Assembly: GCA_029547705.1 (NCBI GenBank)
Contig: JAKPOU010000055.1
Location: 62,001 to 126,000 of the forward strand
Direction of reading: 5' to 3'
Source of the DNA: Bacteroidota bacterium
GTDB taxonomy: Bacteria; Bacteroidota; Bacteroidia; Bacteroidales; VadinHA17
Length of the DNA stretch: 64,000 nt
In this document: in pieces, positions 27,489 through 38,269 of the stretch
Layout: every line of letters starts with the position of its first letter
How positions within the stretch are numbered: the first letter of the stretch is position 1
Made by a program: the position numbers and the translations under genes
The notes under the pieces: model-generated
Databases searched by the model: none
The model's input: the letters and a program-made list of their open reading frames with translations, nothing else
Told to the model about the DNA's origin: nothing

Positions 27489-28010
27489 ATGAGACGGGAA
27501 GAAAAAATCGCTATTGTTGACAGCCTCACTGAGAGAATAAAGGAGTACAGCCACTTTTATCTGACTGATACCGCTGAACTGAATGCAGCAGACACAACTG
27601 ACCTGAGAAGAAAGTGCTATGAAAATGACATAAAGCTTGTCGTGGTAAAAAACACTCTTCTCAAAAGAGCATTTGAACAGTCTGGCATTGACTTTCAGGA
27701 ACTGTATCCTGTCCTGAAAGGAACTACGTCCATCATGTTTGCCAATACAGGAAACAGCCCTGCAAAACTTATCAGGGATTTCCGCAGGCAGCATGATAAA
27801 CCTTTGCTTAAGGGAGCTTATGTTCAGGAATCATTTTATATCGGTGACAATATGCTTGATACTCTCGTCACAATCAAATCAAGAGAGGAAATGATAGCTG
27901 ATGTGATACTGATGCTTAAGTCACCTGCACTGAACGTGATCTCTGCCCTGCAATCAGGTGCAAATAAAATTCACGGTGTTCTTGAAACACTTTCAAAAAA
28001 AGAAGAATAA
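27489..28010 (+). CDS. rplJ: 50S ribosomal protein uL10
   Basis: A 173-residue L10 starting MRREEKIAIVDSLTERI, with VVVKNTLLKRAFEQSG and ALQSGANKIHGVLETLSKKEE at the end. The C-terminal helix carries L7/L12 dimers. The gap before it is only 28 bases, too short for a classical L10 leader; any regulation would act from further upstream. It is followed by rplL. Confidence 0.96.
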   Translation: MRREEKIAIVDSLTERIKEYSHFYLTDTAELNAADTTDLRRKCYENDIKLVVVKNTLLKRAFEQSGIDFQELYPVLKGTTSIMFANTGNSPAKLIRDFRRQHDKPLLKGAYVQESFYIGDNMLDTLVTIKSREEMIADVILMLKSPALNVISALQSGANKIHGVLETLSKKEE

Positions 28011-28043
28011 TCAATGTATAATCAATTTAAATCTTTATAAAAA

Positions 28044-28421
28044 ATGGCAGATCTTAAGAAATTTGCAGAAGAACTTGTTAACCTGTCCGTGAAAGAAGTA
28101 AACGAGCTGGCTAAAATACTGAAGGAAGAGTATGGTATAGAACCGGCTGCCGCAGCCGTAGCCGTTGCCGGCCCTGCTGCCAGTGCGGAAGCACCCGCTG
28201 CTGCTGAAAAAACATCTTTCGATGTCATCCTGAAAAGCCCGGGCGGACAAAAATTACAGATTGTCAAGCTTGTCAGGGAAATAACCTCCCTCGGACTCAA
28301 GGAAGCCAAGGCACTCGTTGATGCAGCACCCGGCCCCGTCATGGAAGGTGTGTCAAAAGAAGAAGCAGAATCGGTTAAAAACAAATTGGTTGACGCAGGA
28401 GCTGAAGTTGAACTTAAATAA
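28044..28421 (+). CDS. rplL: 50S ribosomal protein bL12 (L7/L12)
   Basis: A 125-residue L7/L12: N-terminal dimerisation helix pair ([22 protein letters not shown]), an alanine-rich hinge (about 38-55) and the C-terminal factor-binding domain ([34 protein letters not shown]). It recruits translation GTPases. It is followed by a strong hairpin before rpoB. Confidence 0.97.
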   Translation: MADLKKFAEELVNLSVKEVNELAKILKEEYGIEPAAAAVAVAGPAASAEAPAAAEKTSFDVILKSPGGQKLQIVKLVREITSLGLKEAKALVDAAPGPVMEGVSKEEAESVKNKLVDAGAEVELK

Positions 28422-28445
28422 AATCATAGCTCATAACCGGGTTAC

Positions 28446-28488
28446 AGGTTTAGTTCCGCCATATGGCAGAACTAAACCTTTCGTTCTT
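28446..28488 (+). terminator. Attenuator-like hairpin between rplL and rpoB
   Basis: AGGTTTAGTTC (28446-28456) pairs perfectly with GAACTAAACCT (28469-28479), and the intervening bases contain the palindrome GCCATATGGC, so the whole arm can fold as one extended hairpin. TTCGTTCTTT follows. Position matches the partial terminator known between rplL and rpoB in Escherichia coli, where it sets the ratio of ribosomal protein to polymerase transcripts. There is no new promoter visible between the hairpin and rpoB. Confidence 0.7.
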
Positions 28489-28518
28489 TAAATTATATGT
28501 TTATTTAATCTTGTTAAA

Positions 28519-31500
28519 ATGTCTTCAAAAAATACCGAAAGAATATGTTTTTCATCCAGGGAAGGCCAGTTTGAATATCCGGATTTTCTGGGAGTTCAGC
28601 TGAAATCCTTCGGTGAGTTCTTTCAGCTCGGAACAACTCCCGAAAGCAGGAAAAAGGAAAGACTTTACAAAGTGTTCACCGAAAATTTTCCGATAACCGA
28701 CACAAGGAATAATTTCGTCCTGGAATTTTTAGATTATTACATCGATCCGCCACGGTATACAATTGAAGAATGTATTGAACGCGGACTGACATACAGTGTG
28801 CCGCTCAAGGCAAAACTCAAGCTGTACTGCACTGACCCCGAACATGAAGATTTTGACACGGTAATCCAGGATGTTTATCTTGGAACAGTTCCCTATATGA
28901 CGGAACGTGCAACATTCGTCATTAACGGTGCGGAAAGGGTAGTGGTGTCACAGCTGCACCGGTCCCCCGGCGTGTTCTTCGGTCAGAGCATTCATGCAAA
29001 CGGCACAAAACTCTATTCGGCACGTATTATCCCCTTCAAGGGATCATGGATAGAGTTTGCAACCGACATCAACAATGTGATGTATGCATATATCGACAGG
29101 AAGAAGAAGCTTCCGGTCACGACTCTTCTGCGTGCCATAGGATTCGAGAGCGACAAGGAGATCCTGGAGATCTTCGACCTCGCCGAGGAACACAAGGTTT
29201 CCAAAACAAGTATCAAAAAGCTGGTGGGGCGGAAACTGGCTGCAAGGGTCCTGAGATCCTGGGTTGAGGATTTTGTGGATGAGGATACGGGCGAGGTTGT
29301 TACCATTGAAAGGAATGAAGTGATTGTCGACAGGGAAACCACAATAACACAGGAACATGTTGACCAGATCGTGGATTCCGGCGCAAAGGGCATCCTGGTA
29401 CATAAGGATGATACAAGCCAGTCGGATTATGCTATAATATACAACACCCTGCAGAAGGATCCCTGCAACTCGGAAAAGGAGGCAGTGGTTTATATCTACC
29501 GCCAGCTGAGGAATGCGGAGCCGCCCGATGAGGCAACGGCACGCGACGTAATAGAAAAACTGTTCTTTTCCGATAAGAGGTATGACCTCGGTGAGGTCGG
29601 CCGCTACAGGATCAACAAAAAGCTGGGGCTCGAGACAGATATGGAGGTCCGGGTTCTCACCAGGGAAGATATTATAAAGATTATTGCCTATCTCATTGAG
29701 CTGATAAATGCAAAAACCGATGTTGATGATATTGACCATCTCAGCAACAGAAGGGTAAGGACCGTGGGCGAACAGCTTTATACGCAGTTCGGGGTAGGCC
29801 TTGCACGCATGGCACGTACCATCCGTGAAAGGATGAACGTAAGGGATAATGAAGTATTTACTCCGGTTGACCTTATTAATGCCAAAACCCTTTCTTCGGT
29901 TATCAACTCCTTCTTCGGGACAAACCAGCTTTCCCAGTTTATGGACCAGACCAATCCCCTTGCCGAGATGACTCATAAAAGGCGAATGTCGGCCCTCGGT
30001 CCGGGAGGCCTTTCCCGTGAAAGAGCCGGATTCGAGGTCAGGGACGTTCACTATACACATTATGGAAGGCTTTGTCCCATAGAAACACCTGAAGGACCGA
30101 ATATCGGGCTTATTTCCTCTCTTTGTGTCTATGCAAGAATCAATGACCTGGGCTTTATCGAGACTCCCTACCTGAAGGTAAAGGATTCAAAGGTTGACTT
30201 CAGCAATGAAGGCGTGGTTTGGATGAGTGCCGAGGAGGAAGAGCAGAAAATGATTGCCCAGGCCAATGCCCCTGTGGATCAGGACGGTTATTTCGCGGCA
30301 CCCAGGGTGAAATGCAGGTATGAAGCCGATTATCCCTTTGAGGAGATCGAAAATGTTGACCTGATGGACGTGGCTCCCAATCAGATCGCCTCAATAGCAG
30401 CCTCCCTCATTCCCTTCCTGGAACACGACGATGCCAACAGGGCACTGATGGGATCAAACATGATGAGGCAGGCGGTTCCGCTGATCAATCCCGAAGCAGC
30501 AGTAGTGGGAACGGGCCTTGAGACACAGGTCATCAGGGACAGCCGCATACTGCATGTAGCAGAGGGCGACGGCGTGGTCGAATATGTTGATTCCGACAGG
30601 ATAGTGATAAGATATACCCGCACCGATGAAGAGAAATTTGTCAGCTTTGAGGATGATGTAAAACAGTATGTTCTTCCCAAATACAAAAAAACAAACCAGA
30701 ACACCTGTATCAACCTCGTACCCGTGGTCAAAAAGGGCGAGAAAGTCAGAAAAGGCCAGGTGCTGACGGAAGGTTACGGAACCAAGAACGGTGAACTGGC
30801 CCTGGGGAGAAACCTCAAGGTGGCCTTCATGCCGTGGAAGGGATATAATTTTGAGGATGCCATTGTCATTTCCGACAGGGTCGTCGAGGAAGACCTGTTC
30901 ACCTCCGTGCATATCGACGAGTATCTTCTTGAGGTGAGGGATACCAAGCGGGGCCTGGAGGAACTTACTTCCGACATTCCGAACGTTAGTGAGGAGGCGA
31001 CCAGGAATCTTGACGAAAACGGGCTTATACGGATTGGGGCACATATCAAACCCGGCGATATTCTCATCGGGAAAATAACACCAAAGGGTGAATCAGATCC
31101 CTCTCCCGAGGAAAAGCTCCTTCGTGCCATCTTTGGCGACAAGGCCGGTGATGTGAAGGATGCATCACTAAAGGCAGGCCCTTCCCTTGAAGGTGTTGTG
31201 ATTGACAAGAAGCTTTTCACAAGGGCTGTGAAGGACAGGAAGTCAAAAGCTGTTGAAAAGCCCCTTCTCGACAAGATAGAAAGTGAGTTTGCCAGGAATG
31301 TTGAGGAACTCCAGGCACGGCTGGTGGACAAGCTTTTTATACTGGTGAACGGGAAAACCTCCCAGGGTGTGAAGGATTATCTCAATGTGGATATTATTCC
31401 CAAGGGCAGCAAATTCACCCTCAAGCAGCTTCAGGAGATAGATTTTCTTAATGTCAATCCCAACAAATGGACTACTGACAAGAAGAAAAACGATACCATC

Positions 31501-32328
31501 AAACAGCTCCTTCACAACTATATCATCAAGTACAAGGAGATTGACGGAATATACAAGAGGAAGAAATACAGCATCACGATAGGTGATGAGCTTCCCACAG
31601 GCATTGTCCGCCTTGCGAAAGTCTACATTGCCAAGAAGAGGAAGATAAAGGTAGGCGACAAGATGGCAGGGCGCCATGGCAACAAGGGAATTGTTGCCAA
31701 GATAGTCCGGGCTGAGGACATGCCCTTCCTCGAGGACGGCACACCGGTGGATATTGTCCTTAACCCGCTTGGAGTGCCTTCGAGGATGAACCTGGGCCAG
31801 ATATATGAAACAGTTCTGGGCTGGGCGGGACAAAAACTCGGACTCTCTTTCTCGACACCCATCTTTGATGGCGCCACAATGGACCAGATAACCGGGTACA
31901 CCGAAAAGGCAGGTCTTCCCACCTACGGAAAGACCTACCTCTACGACGGCGGTACCGGTGAACGCTTTGACCAGCCGGCAACCGTGGGCGTAATCTACAT
32001 GCTCAAGCTCGGCCACATGGTTGATGACAAGATGCATGCCCGTTCCATCGGACCTTACTCACTTATCACCCAGCAGCCCCTGGGCGGCAAGGCACAATTC
32101 GGGGGCCAGCGTTTCGGCGAAATGGAAGTATGGGCACTGGAGGCTTTCGGTGCGGCCCATATACTACAGGAGATACTGACAATAAAGTCGGATGATGTCC
32201 TGGGACGTGCCAAGGCATATGAAGCCATAGTGAAGGGAGAGCCAATGCCGCAGCCGGGTATCCCGGAATCACTGAACGTGCTTCTGCATGAACTCCGGGG
32301 ACTTGGCCTGAGTGTCATACTTGACTGA
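28519..32328 (+). CDS. rpoB: RNA polymerase subunit beta
   Basis: A full-length 1269-residue beta subunit. The rifampicin-binding region reads [20 protein letters not shown], with no substitution at the usual resistance positions. Other hallmarks are [17 protein letters not shown] and [12 protein letters not shown] (active-site lysines), and a C-terminal segment ending [12 protein letters not shown] that pairs with beta'. It follows the rplL hairpin and precedes rpoC by 51 bases. Confidence 0.98.
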   Translation: MSSKNTERICFSSREGQFEYPDFLGVQLKSFGEFFQLGTTPESRKKERLYKVFTENFPITDTRNNFVLEFLDYYIDPPRYTIEECIERGLTYSVPLKAKLKLYCTDPEHEDFDTVIQDVYLGTVPYMTERATFVINGAERVVVSQLHRSPGVFFGQSIHANGTKLYSARIIPFKGSWIEFATDINNVMYAYIDRKKKLPVTTLLRAIGFESDKEILEIFDLAEEHKVSKTSIKKLVGRKLAARVLRSWVEDFVDEDTGEVVTIERNEVIVDRETTITQEHVDQIVDSGAKGILVHKDDTSQSDYAIIYNTLQKDPCNSEKEAVVYIYRQLRNAEPPDEATARDVIEKLFFSDKRYDLGEVGRYRINKKLGLETDMEVRVLTREDIIKIIAYLIELINAKTDVDDIDHLSNRRVRTVGEQLYTQFGVGLARMARTIRERMNVRDNEVFTPVDLINAKTLSSVINSFFGTNQLSQFMDQTNPLAEMTHKRRMSALGPGGLSRERAGFEVRDVHYTHYGRLCPIETPEGPNIGLISSLCVYARINDLGFIETPYLKVKDSKVDFSNEGVVWMSAEEEEQKMIAQANAPVDQDGYFAAPRVKCRYEADYPFEEIENVDLMDVAPNQIASIAASLIPFLEHDDANRALMGSNMMRQAVPLINPEAAVVGTGLETQVIRDSRILHVAEGDGVVEYVDSDRIVIRYTRTDEEKFVSFEDDVKQYVLPKYKKTNQNTCINLVPVVKKGEKVRKGQVLTEGYGTKNGELALGRNLKVAFMPWKGYNFEDAIVISDRVVEEDLFTSVHIDEYLLEVRDTKRGLEELTSDIPNVSEEATRNLDENGLIRIGAHIKPGDILIGKITPKGESDPSPEEKLLRAIFGDKAGDVKDASLKAGPSLEGVVIDKKLFTRAVKDRKSKAVEKPLLDKIESEFARNVEELQARLVDKLFILVNGKTSQGVKDYLNVDIIPKGSKFTLKQLQEIDFLNVNPNKWTTDKKKNDTIKQLLHNYIIKYKEIDGIYKRKKYSITIGDELPTGIVRLAKVYIAKKRKIKVGDKMAGRHGNKGIVAKIVRAEDMPFLEDGTPVDIVLNPLGVPSRMNLGQIYETVLGWAGQKLGLSFSTPIFDGATMDQITGYTEKAGLPTYGKTYLYDGGTGERFDQPATVGVIYMLKLGHMVDDKMHARSIGPYSLITQQPLGGKAQFGGQRFGEMEVWALEAFGAAHILQEILTIKSDDVLGRAKAYEAIVKGEPMPQPGIPESLNVLLHELRGLGLSVILD

Positions 32329-32379
32329 TTCCCGGAACACTTAGTTTATTTTATTATTGAATTAATAAATCCATCATAT

Positions 32380-35300
32380 ATGTCATTCAGAAGAGACAAC
32401 AAAACAAAAACCAGTTATTCAAAGATTTCAATAGGTCTTGCGTCACCTGAAGAAATACTGGACCGTTCAAGCGGTGAGGTGCTGAAACCAGAAACCATCA
32501 ATTACCGCACCTACAAGCCTGAGCGTGACGGGTTGTTCTGTGAAAGAATCTTTGGACCGGTAAAGGATTATGAATGTCATTGCGGGAAATACAAGAGGAT
32601 AAGGTATAAGGGCATTGTATGCGACCGCTGTGGTGTTGAGGTCACTGAAAAGAAAGTGCGCCGCGAAAGAATGGGGCATATCTCCCTGGTTGTTCCGGTA
32701 GCACACATCTGGTATTTCAGATCGCTTCCGAACAAGATCGGTTATCTGCTCGGGCTTCCCACAAAGAAACTCGATTCGATCATATATTATGAGCGTTATG
32801 TTGTGATCAACCCGGGCATAAAGGAAGCTGATGGTGTAAAATATCTCAGTTTCCTCACCGAGGAGGAATACCTCGAGATAATGGAATCGCTTCCCAAGGA
32901 AAACCAGTATCTCGAAGACAGCCATCCCGACAAGTTCATTGCCGACATGGGAGCCGAGGCCCTTTTCAAGCTTCTTTCCCGTATTGATCTTGATGAGATG
33001 TCTTATTCGCTCCGTTACCAGGCCAGTATTGAAACATCGCAGCAGCGTAAAAGTGAAGCGCTGAAACGCCTTCAGGTGGTTGAAGCCTTCAGGGATTCCA
33101 GGAACGTAAACAGGCCCGAATGGATGATTATAAAGGTTGTTCCAGTCATTCCCCCTGAACTGAGACCCCTGGTGCCGCTTGACGGCGGACGCTTTGCTAC
33201 AAGCGACCTGAATGATCTGTACCGCAGGGTTATAATAAGAAACAACAGGCTGAAGAGGCTTATTGAAATAAAGGCACCGGAAGTTATTCTCAGGAATGAG
33301 AAACGTATGCTTCAGGAGGCTGTTGATTCACTCTTTGATAATTCAAGAAAGGCCAATGCGGTAAAAACCGATGCAAACCGGCCTCTGAAATCCCTGAGTG
33401 ACAGTCTGAAGGGAAAACAGGGAAGGTTCCGTCAGAACCTGCTCGGCAAGAGGGTGGACTATTCGGCCCGTTCGGTTATCGTTGTCGGGCCCGAACTCAA
33501 TCTTCATGAGTGCGGACTTCCGAAAGACATGGCGGCTGAGCTCTACAAGCCGTTTATTATCCGTAAGCTTATTGAGCGTGGAATAGTGAAAACAGTCAAA
33601 TCAGCAAAGAAGATTGTTGACAGGAAGGATCCGGTTGTCTGGGACATACTGGAAAATGTCCTTAAGGGCCATCCCGTTCTGCTGAACCGTGCACCGACAC
33701 TTCACCGGCTCGGAATCCAGGCATTTCAGCCAAAGCTTATTGAGGGCAAGGCAATTCAGCTCCATCCGCTGGTTTGTACCGCATTCAATGCCGACTTTGA
33801 CGGCGACCAGATGGCTGTGCACCTGCCTCTCGGAAACAGTGCAATACTTGAGGCCCAGATGCTGATGCTGGCTTCCCACAATATCCTTAATCCGGCAAAC
33901 GGTGCTCCCATAACGGTGCCTTCACAGGACATGGTTCTCGGACTATACTATATTACCAAGGGCAAGAAGAGTACGGAAACAGAAAAGGTGAAGGGAGAGG
34001 GGCTTGTGTTCTATTCGCCTGAAGAAGTCAATATAGCATATAATGAGGGCAAGGTTGATCTCCATGCGATTATCAAAGTGAAGGTCAGGGATTTTGTAAA
34101 CAACAAACCCGTTCATCATATAATCGAAACCACTGTCGGAAGAGTTATTTTCAACCAGTATGTTCCGGAGGAGGTTGGTTTTATAAATGAGCTTCTGACC
34201 AAGAAATCACTGAGGGATATCATCGGCAGGGTGCTCAAGCTTTCAGGAATGGCAAAAACGGCTGAGTTCCTCGATTCAATCAAGAACCTGGGATTTGATT
34301 CGGCATTCAGGGGCGGGCTGTCCTTCAATCTTGATGACGTTATAATTCCTGATGAGAAGGCCAGGTTTGTGAGCGAGGGCTATGACCATGTTGATGAGGT
34401 AAGCAATAACTACAGCATGGGCTTCATCACCAACAATGAGCGCTACAATCAGATTATTGATATCTGGACACACGTAAATGCCCGGCTTACCCAGTCGCTG
34501 ATGAAGCAGCTGTCGGCCGACAAGCAGGGCTTCAATTCCGTCTATATGATGCTTGATTCGGGTGCCAGGGGTTCAAAGGAACAGATACGTCAGCTTTCGG
34601 GCATGAGGGGACTGATGGCAAAACCCCAGAAATCAACCGCTTCCGGTCCTGAGATTATTGAAAACCCCATCCTGTCAAACTTCAAGGAGGGCCTTTCTGT
34701 TCTGGAATACTTCATTTCAACACATGGTGCCCGCAAGGGTCTGGCTGACACTGCACTCAAGACTGCTGATGCGGGATATCTTACACGGCGCCTTGTTGAT
34801 GTATCGCAGGATGTTATAATAACCGAGGAAGACTGCGGAACACTGAGAGGTCTGGTGGCTGTTGCCATCAAGAAGAATGAGGAGGTGGTGGAAACACTCT
34901 ATGAAAGGATACTGGGGCGCACAACGGTGCATAATGTGTATCATCCGCTTACAGGAGACCTTATAGTTGAGGCTGGTCAGGAGCTTACCGAAGAGCTGGC
35001 CTCGGCCATCGAGGATTCTCCGATTGAACAGGTAGAGATACGCTCGGTTCTCACCTGTGAATCAAAAAGAGGAGTGTGTGCAAAATGTTACGGGCGGAAC
35101 CTGGCAACTGGCCAGATGGTCCAGAAGGGTGAAGCAGTAGGGGTTATTGCCGCCCAGAGCATAGGTGAACCCGGAACACAGCTTACACTGCGTACCTTCC
35201 ACGTTGGCGGTACAGCATCAAATATCACTGCCGAATCAAGACTTGTGGCGAGATATGCCGGAATAGCCGTCATAGACGAATTAAGGTCCGTTCCCAGGAA

Positions 35301-36678
35301 GGATCCCGAGAAAGGCGAAATTGACATTGTTATCGGCCGTCTTGCCGAACTGAGGATCATAGACAAGAAGACCGGGATAGCTCTTACAACCCATACAATA
35401 CCCTATGGTTCCAAACTTTACATCAAACCGGGCCAGGAAGTGGAAAAGGGCAAGCTGATCTGTGAATGGGATCCCTTCAATGCAGTTATTATTTCCGAAA
35501 CAGGCGGAAAAATAAGCTATGAACATCTGATTGAAAGTGTCACCTTCCGTGAGGAGTCGGATGAACAGACCGGATTCAGGGAAAAAGTGATTATTGAGAG
35601 CAGGGACAAGACCAAGAACCCGGCAATCAAGATATTGTCACCCAAGGGTGAAGAACTGAGGGTGTATAACCTGCCTGTAGGATCTCACCTTGTGGCTGAA
35701 ACGAACAGGGTTGTGGAACCGGGTGAGATACTGGCAAAGATACCGCGTGCCGTTGGCAAATCAGGAGATATAACAGGAGGGCTTCCAAGGGTTACCGAAT
35801 TGTTTGAGGCAAGAAATCCGTCCAATCCCGCAATCGTTTCAGAAATAGACGGTGAGGTCAGTTTCGGGAAAATCAAGAGAGGAAACAGGGAAATAACTAT
35901 CAGGTCGAAGACCGATGAAATAAAGAAATACCTTGTTCCCCTTTCAAAACAGATACTTGTCCAGGAAAATGACTACGTGAGGGCAGGTATACCGCTTTCT
36001 GACGGTGCCATTACCCCGGCCAACATTCTTGACATCAAGGGACCGACCAAGGTTCAGGAATATATAGTGAATGAAATCCAGGAGGTTTACCGCCTCCAGG
36101 GAGTGAAAATAAATGACAAGCACTTTGAGATCATAGTGCGCCAGATGATGCGCAAGGTTGAGATCGTTGACCCGGGAGACACCAAGTTCCTGGAAAGGCA
36201 GGTTGTTGACAAGCTTGAGTTCATGGATGAAAATGACTGGATCTATGGCAAGAAGGTGGTTCTGGATGCAGGTGATTCCCAGACGCTTCGCCCGGGGATG
36301 ATCATTACCGCACGTAAGCTGAGGGATGATAATTCAATCCTGAAAAGAAAGGACCAGAAAACTGTTGATGCCAGGGATGCCATTCCCGCAACTTCAAGCC
36401 AGGTGCTTCAGGGTATAACGAGGGCAGCTCTTCAGACCAACAGTTTCTTCTCGGCTGCATCCTTCCAGGAAACAACCAAGGTGCTCAACGAAGCGGCAAT
36501 ACTCGGAAAAGTTGACAGACTGGAAGGCCTGAAGGAGAATGTCATTGTGGGACACCTGATTCCGGCAGGAACCGGACAGCGTGATTATAACAGTATCATT
36601 GTCGGTTCGCTTGAAGAATTTGAAAGCCTTGTCGGTGCCGACCAGGAGGAATCAGGAGTAGAATCTGAAGTCAGATAA
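32380..36678 (+). CDS. rpoC: RNA polymerase subunit beta'
   Basis: A full-length 1432-residue beta' subunit. The N-terminal zinc finger ([20 protein letters not shown]) is followed by [13 protein letters not shown]-like clamp sequence (here [17 protein letters not shown]) and the catalytic [12 protein letters not shown] with its three Mg-binding aspartates. The second zinc site (EDCGTLRG, then [13 protein letters not shown]), bridge helix and trigger loop ([19 protein letters not shown]) are intact. The end, ESEVR, is 14 bases from the following DUF3467 gene. Confidence 0.98.
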   Translation: MSFRRDNKTKTSYSKISIGLASPEEILDRSSGEVLKPETINYRTYKPERDGLFCERIFGPVKDYECHCGKYKRIRYKGIVCDRCGVEVTEKKVRRERMGHISLVVPVAHIWYFRSLPNKIGYLLGLPTKKLDSIIYYERYVVINPGIKEADGVKYLSFLTEEEYLEIMESLPKENQYLEDSHPDKFIADMGAEALFKLLSRIDLDEMSYSLRYQASIETSQQRKSEALKRLQVVEAFRDSRNVNRPEWMIIKVVPVIPPELRPLVPLDGGRFATSDLNDLYRRVIIRNNRLKRLIEIKAPEVILRNEKRMLQEAVDSLFDNSRKANAVKTDANRPLKSLSDSLKGKQGRFRQNLLGKRVDYSARSVIVVGPELNLHECGLPKDMAAELYKPFIIRKLIERGIVKTVKSAKKIVDRKDPVVWDILENVLKGHPVLLNRAPTLHRLGIQAFQPKLIEGKAIQLHPLVCTAFNADFDGDQMAVHLPLGNSAILEAQMLMLASHNILNPANGAPITVPSQDMVLGLYYITKGKKSTETEKVKGEGLVFYSPEEVNIAYNEGKVDLHAIIKVKVRDFVNNKPVHHIIETTVGRVIFNQYVPEEVGFINELLTKKSLRDIIGRVLKLSGMAKTAEFLDSIKNLGFDSAFRGGLSFNLDDVIIPDEKARFVSEGYDHVDEVSNNYSMGFITNNERYNQIIDIWTHVNARLTQSLMKQLSADKQGFNSVYMMLDSGARGSKEQIRQLSGMRGLMAKPQKSTASGPEIIENPILSNFKEGLSVLEYFISTHGARKGLADTALKTADAGYLTRRLVDVSQDVIITEEDCGTLRGLVAVAIKKNEEVVETLYERILGRTTVHNVYHPLTGDLIVEAGQELTEELASAIEDSPIEQVEIRSVLTCESKRGVCAKCYGRNLATGQMVQKGEAVGVIAAQSIGEPGTQLTLRTFHVGGTASNITAESRLVARYAGIAVIDELRSVPRKDPEKGEIDIVIGRLAELRIIDKKTGIALTTHTIPYGSKLYIKPGQEVEKGKLICEWDPFNAVIISETGGKISYEHLIESVTFREESDEQTGFREKVIIESRDKTKNPAIKILSPKGEELRVYNLPVGSHLVAETNRVVEPGEILAKIPRAVGKSGDITGGLPRVTELFEARNPSNPAIVSEIDGEVSFGKIKRGNREITIRSKTDEIKKYLVPLSKQILVQENDYVRAGIPLSDGAITPANILDIKGPTKVQEYIVNEIQEVYRLQGVKINDKHFEIIVRQMMRKVEIVDPGDTKFLERQVVDKLEFMDENDWIYGKKVVLDAGDSQTLRPGMIITARKLRDDNSILKRKDQKTVDARDAIPATSSQVLQGITRAALQTNSFFSAASFQETTKVLNEAAILGKVDRLEGLKENVIVGHLIPAGTGQRDYNSIIVGSLEEFESLVGADQEESGVESEVR

Positions 36679-36692
36679 TAAAAAAAAACAAT

Positions 36693-37010
36693 ATGCCGGA
36701 AAACAGGGATCCAAACCAGATAAGTATTGAACTGAACGAGGAAGTTGCACAGGGGATTTATTCGAATCTTGCGGTGATCACGCATTCCCCTTCGGAATTC
36801 GTGGTGGATTTTGTAAGGATAATGCCGGGGATACCCAAGGCCCAGGTCAAGTCACGCATAATACTCACACCCGAACATGCAAAGAGGTTCGTTGCAGCTC
36901 TTCAGGATAATATTGCAAAATATGAATCCGTTCACGGACCGATAAGGGAAGCAAAGGGTTCGGGTCCCGTTATGCCGCTGAGCTTCGGAGGGCCGACGGC
37001 CCAGGCTTGA
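36693..37010 (+). CDS. DUF3467 family protein
   Basis: A 105-residue protein of the DUF3467 family, which in Bacteroidota is regularly found directly after rpoC. It begins with polar MPENRDPNQISIELNEEVAQGIYSNL (a beta strand and turn), then VVDFVRIMPGIPKAQVKSRIILTPEHAKRF, and ends with an ANI-like helix followed by PIREAKGSGPVMPLSFGGP. The core resembles an antiparallel fold with one long helix. Its function is not established. Close linkage to rpoC suggests a role tied to transcription, but this is only context. Confidence 0.88.
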   Translation: MPENRDPNQISIELNEEVAQGIYSNLAVITHSPSEFVVDFVRIMPGIPKAQVKSRIILTPEHAKRFVAALQDNIAKYESVHGPIREAKGSGPVMPLSFGGPTAQA

Positions 37011-37079
37011 GACCGCATTCCGGCAGTCCGGGCATGAGTTCGCCGCCGGCGGAATTGGCGTTCAGTTACTGCCATGAAG

Positions 37080-37104
37080 GCAGCCGGTAAATAGTTCCGG
37101 CTGC
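37080..37104 (+). other. Hairpin downstream of the rpoC operon
   Basis: GCAGCCGG (37080-37087) pairs perfectly with CCGGCTGC (37097-37104) around a nine-base loop. There is no T-run after it; a true intrinsic terminator follows 10 bases later. The two may act together as a 3'-end stabiliser plus terminator. Confidence 0.5.
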
Positions 37105-37113
37105 ATTGTCAGG

Positions 37114-37147
37114 GTCGTCAGATCAGTGCTGGCGACTTGTTTTTTTT
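37114..37147 (+). terminator. Intrinsic terminator of the rpl-rpoBC operon
   Basis: GTCGTCAG (37114-37121) pairs with CTGGCGAC (37129-37136), eight pairs with one wobble and a seven-base loop, followed by TTGTTTTTTTT (37137-37147). This is the best terminator on the + strand here and marks the end of the large transcription unit. Confidence 0.8.
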
Positions 37148-37175
37148 GTAATGCACGAAATAAAATCTTATTTTG
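37145..37175 (+). promoter_or_regulatory. Candidate promoter of the 37214 lipoprotein gene
   Basis: TTTG (37145-37148) lies 19 bases before TTATTTTG (37168-37175), which matches TAnnTTTG except at one base. The -33 element overlaps the T-run of the preceding terminator. The start would be near 37181, about 33 bases before the gene. Confidence 0.4.
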
Positions 37176-37213
37176 CAGGTTTATAATTAACAATCTAAAC
37201 AGTTTATTCTGAG

Positions 37214-37627
37214 ATGAAACTCTATATTTTCCGGAAGATAGTGGTGGCAATGATCATCATCCTTCCGGTATTCTCATGGACGGGATGCAAAAAACAGCCC
37301 AAATGCGGCTGTGACGGGGACGTTATCCGTACAATCAACAATGAACTTATGGACCGCTCGAGGATAATCTACAGCCAGGACGGAAGCTCAGCCTATTTCA
37401 CCATAGCCAATGGTATTTACTATGATACCTATCATTTCTGCAATCCCGGGGAAATGTTTCCGAAATTCAGGGAACTCGCCGGTGAAGACCAGATAATAAT
37501 ATCGGGCAACCTGTTCTGGGAATGTACATACATGATGAATTCAAGCAATTATTCCTACTATTCCTATTATTATAAGGTCTACAATATCCAGGTGACCGAG
37601 TTGAAATCCTATCTTTACGGTAAATAG
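37214..37627 (+). CDS. Hypothetical lipoprotein
   Basis: A 137-residue protein I do not recognise. A basic N-region (MKLYIFRK), a hydrophobic core and the lipobox SWTGC (Cys near residue 25) predict lipidation. The mature part starts KKQPKCGCDGD, giving a second CxC pair directly after the anchor. The rest alternates beta strands and ends in an aromatic stretch rich in Tyr, Ser and Asn (NSSNYSYYSYYYK). It is monocistronic by spacing, between the rpoC terminator and a phosphatase gene. Confidence 0.75.
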   Translation: MKLYIFRKIVVAMIIILPVFSWTGCKKQPKCGCDGDVIRTINNELMDRSRIIYSQDGSSAYFTIANGIYYDTYHFCNPGEMFPKFRELAGEDQIIISGNLFWECTYMMNSSNYSYYSYYYKVYNIQVTELKSYLYGK

Positions 37628-37747
37628 CGGGGATTTTCACAGCATGGAACGGATTTTCATCCCGTACATAAAACGCAGTTGCAGAAATCAGACCTGCATG
37701 ACGGCATTCCTGAACCGGAAATCATTTTTCATAATACAATACCTTAA

Positions 37748-38269
37748 ATGGACAATTTCAGGGAAGGACTGACAAGAATCAAGGCATTTGTTTTCGATAT
37801 TGACGGAGTATTGTCTCTTCAGACTATACCACTGAACACATCAGGTATTCCAAGCAGGACGGTTAATCTCAGGGATGGCTATGCCCTGCAGCTGGCGGTG
37901 AAAAAGGGATACAAGGTAGCCATAATCTCGGGCAGCAATTCAAGAGACTATCTGAAAAGACTGAAGATGCTCGGGATAAAGGATATTTATCTTAACAGCC
38001 GTTCAAAATTACGTCATTACAATCATTTCAGGGAGAAGTACGGCCTGGAAAATTCCGAGATACTATTCATGGGAGATGACATACCCGATTATCAGGTGAT
38101 GAAAATGGCAGGTGTGCCGGCCTGTCCTTCAGATGCCGACAGCGAAATAAAACATGTTGCAATGTATATTTCCGACAGGGCCGGAGGTGCCGGATGTGTC
38201 AGGGATGTTATTGAACAGGTTCTCCGATTACATAACAACTGGATGGATTCTGATGCATTTGCCTGGTGA
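37748..38269 (+). CDS. KdsC-like HAD phosphatase
   Basis: A 173-residue small HAD hydrolase without a cap, the size of Kdo-8-phosphate phosphatase (KdsC). Motif I is FDIDGVL (nucleophile and acid/base aspartates, about 17-22), motif II is VAIISGSNS, and motif IV is MGDDIPDYQVMKMAG; CPSDADSEIK follows, as in KdsC. KdsC releases phosphate in Kdo synthesis for lipopolysaccharide, and the same fold is used for other sugar acids. The 3' end overlaps the start of the prenyltransferase by 17 bases. Substrate assignment is by family only. Confidence 0.82.
   Translation: MDNFREGLTRIKAFVFDIDGVLSLQTIPLNTSGIPSRTVNLRDGYALQLAVKKGYKVAIISGSNSRDYLKRLKMLGIKDIYLNSRSKLRHYNHFREKYGLENSEILFMGDDIPDYQVMKMAGVPACPSDADSEIKHVAMYISDRAGGAGCVRDVIEQVLRLHNNWMDSDAFAW

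Noticed and set aside
29044-30060. A 338-codon reverse-strand frame inside rpoB
   Set aside because: Shadow of rpoB codon usage on the opposite strand; no motif, no start context.
31243-32037. A 264-codon reverse-strand frame inside rpoB
   Set aside because: Shadow of rpoB; no protein family features.
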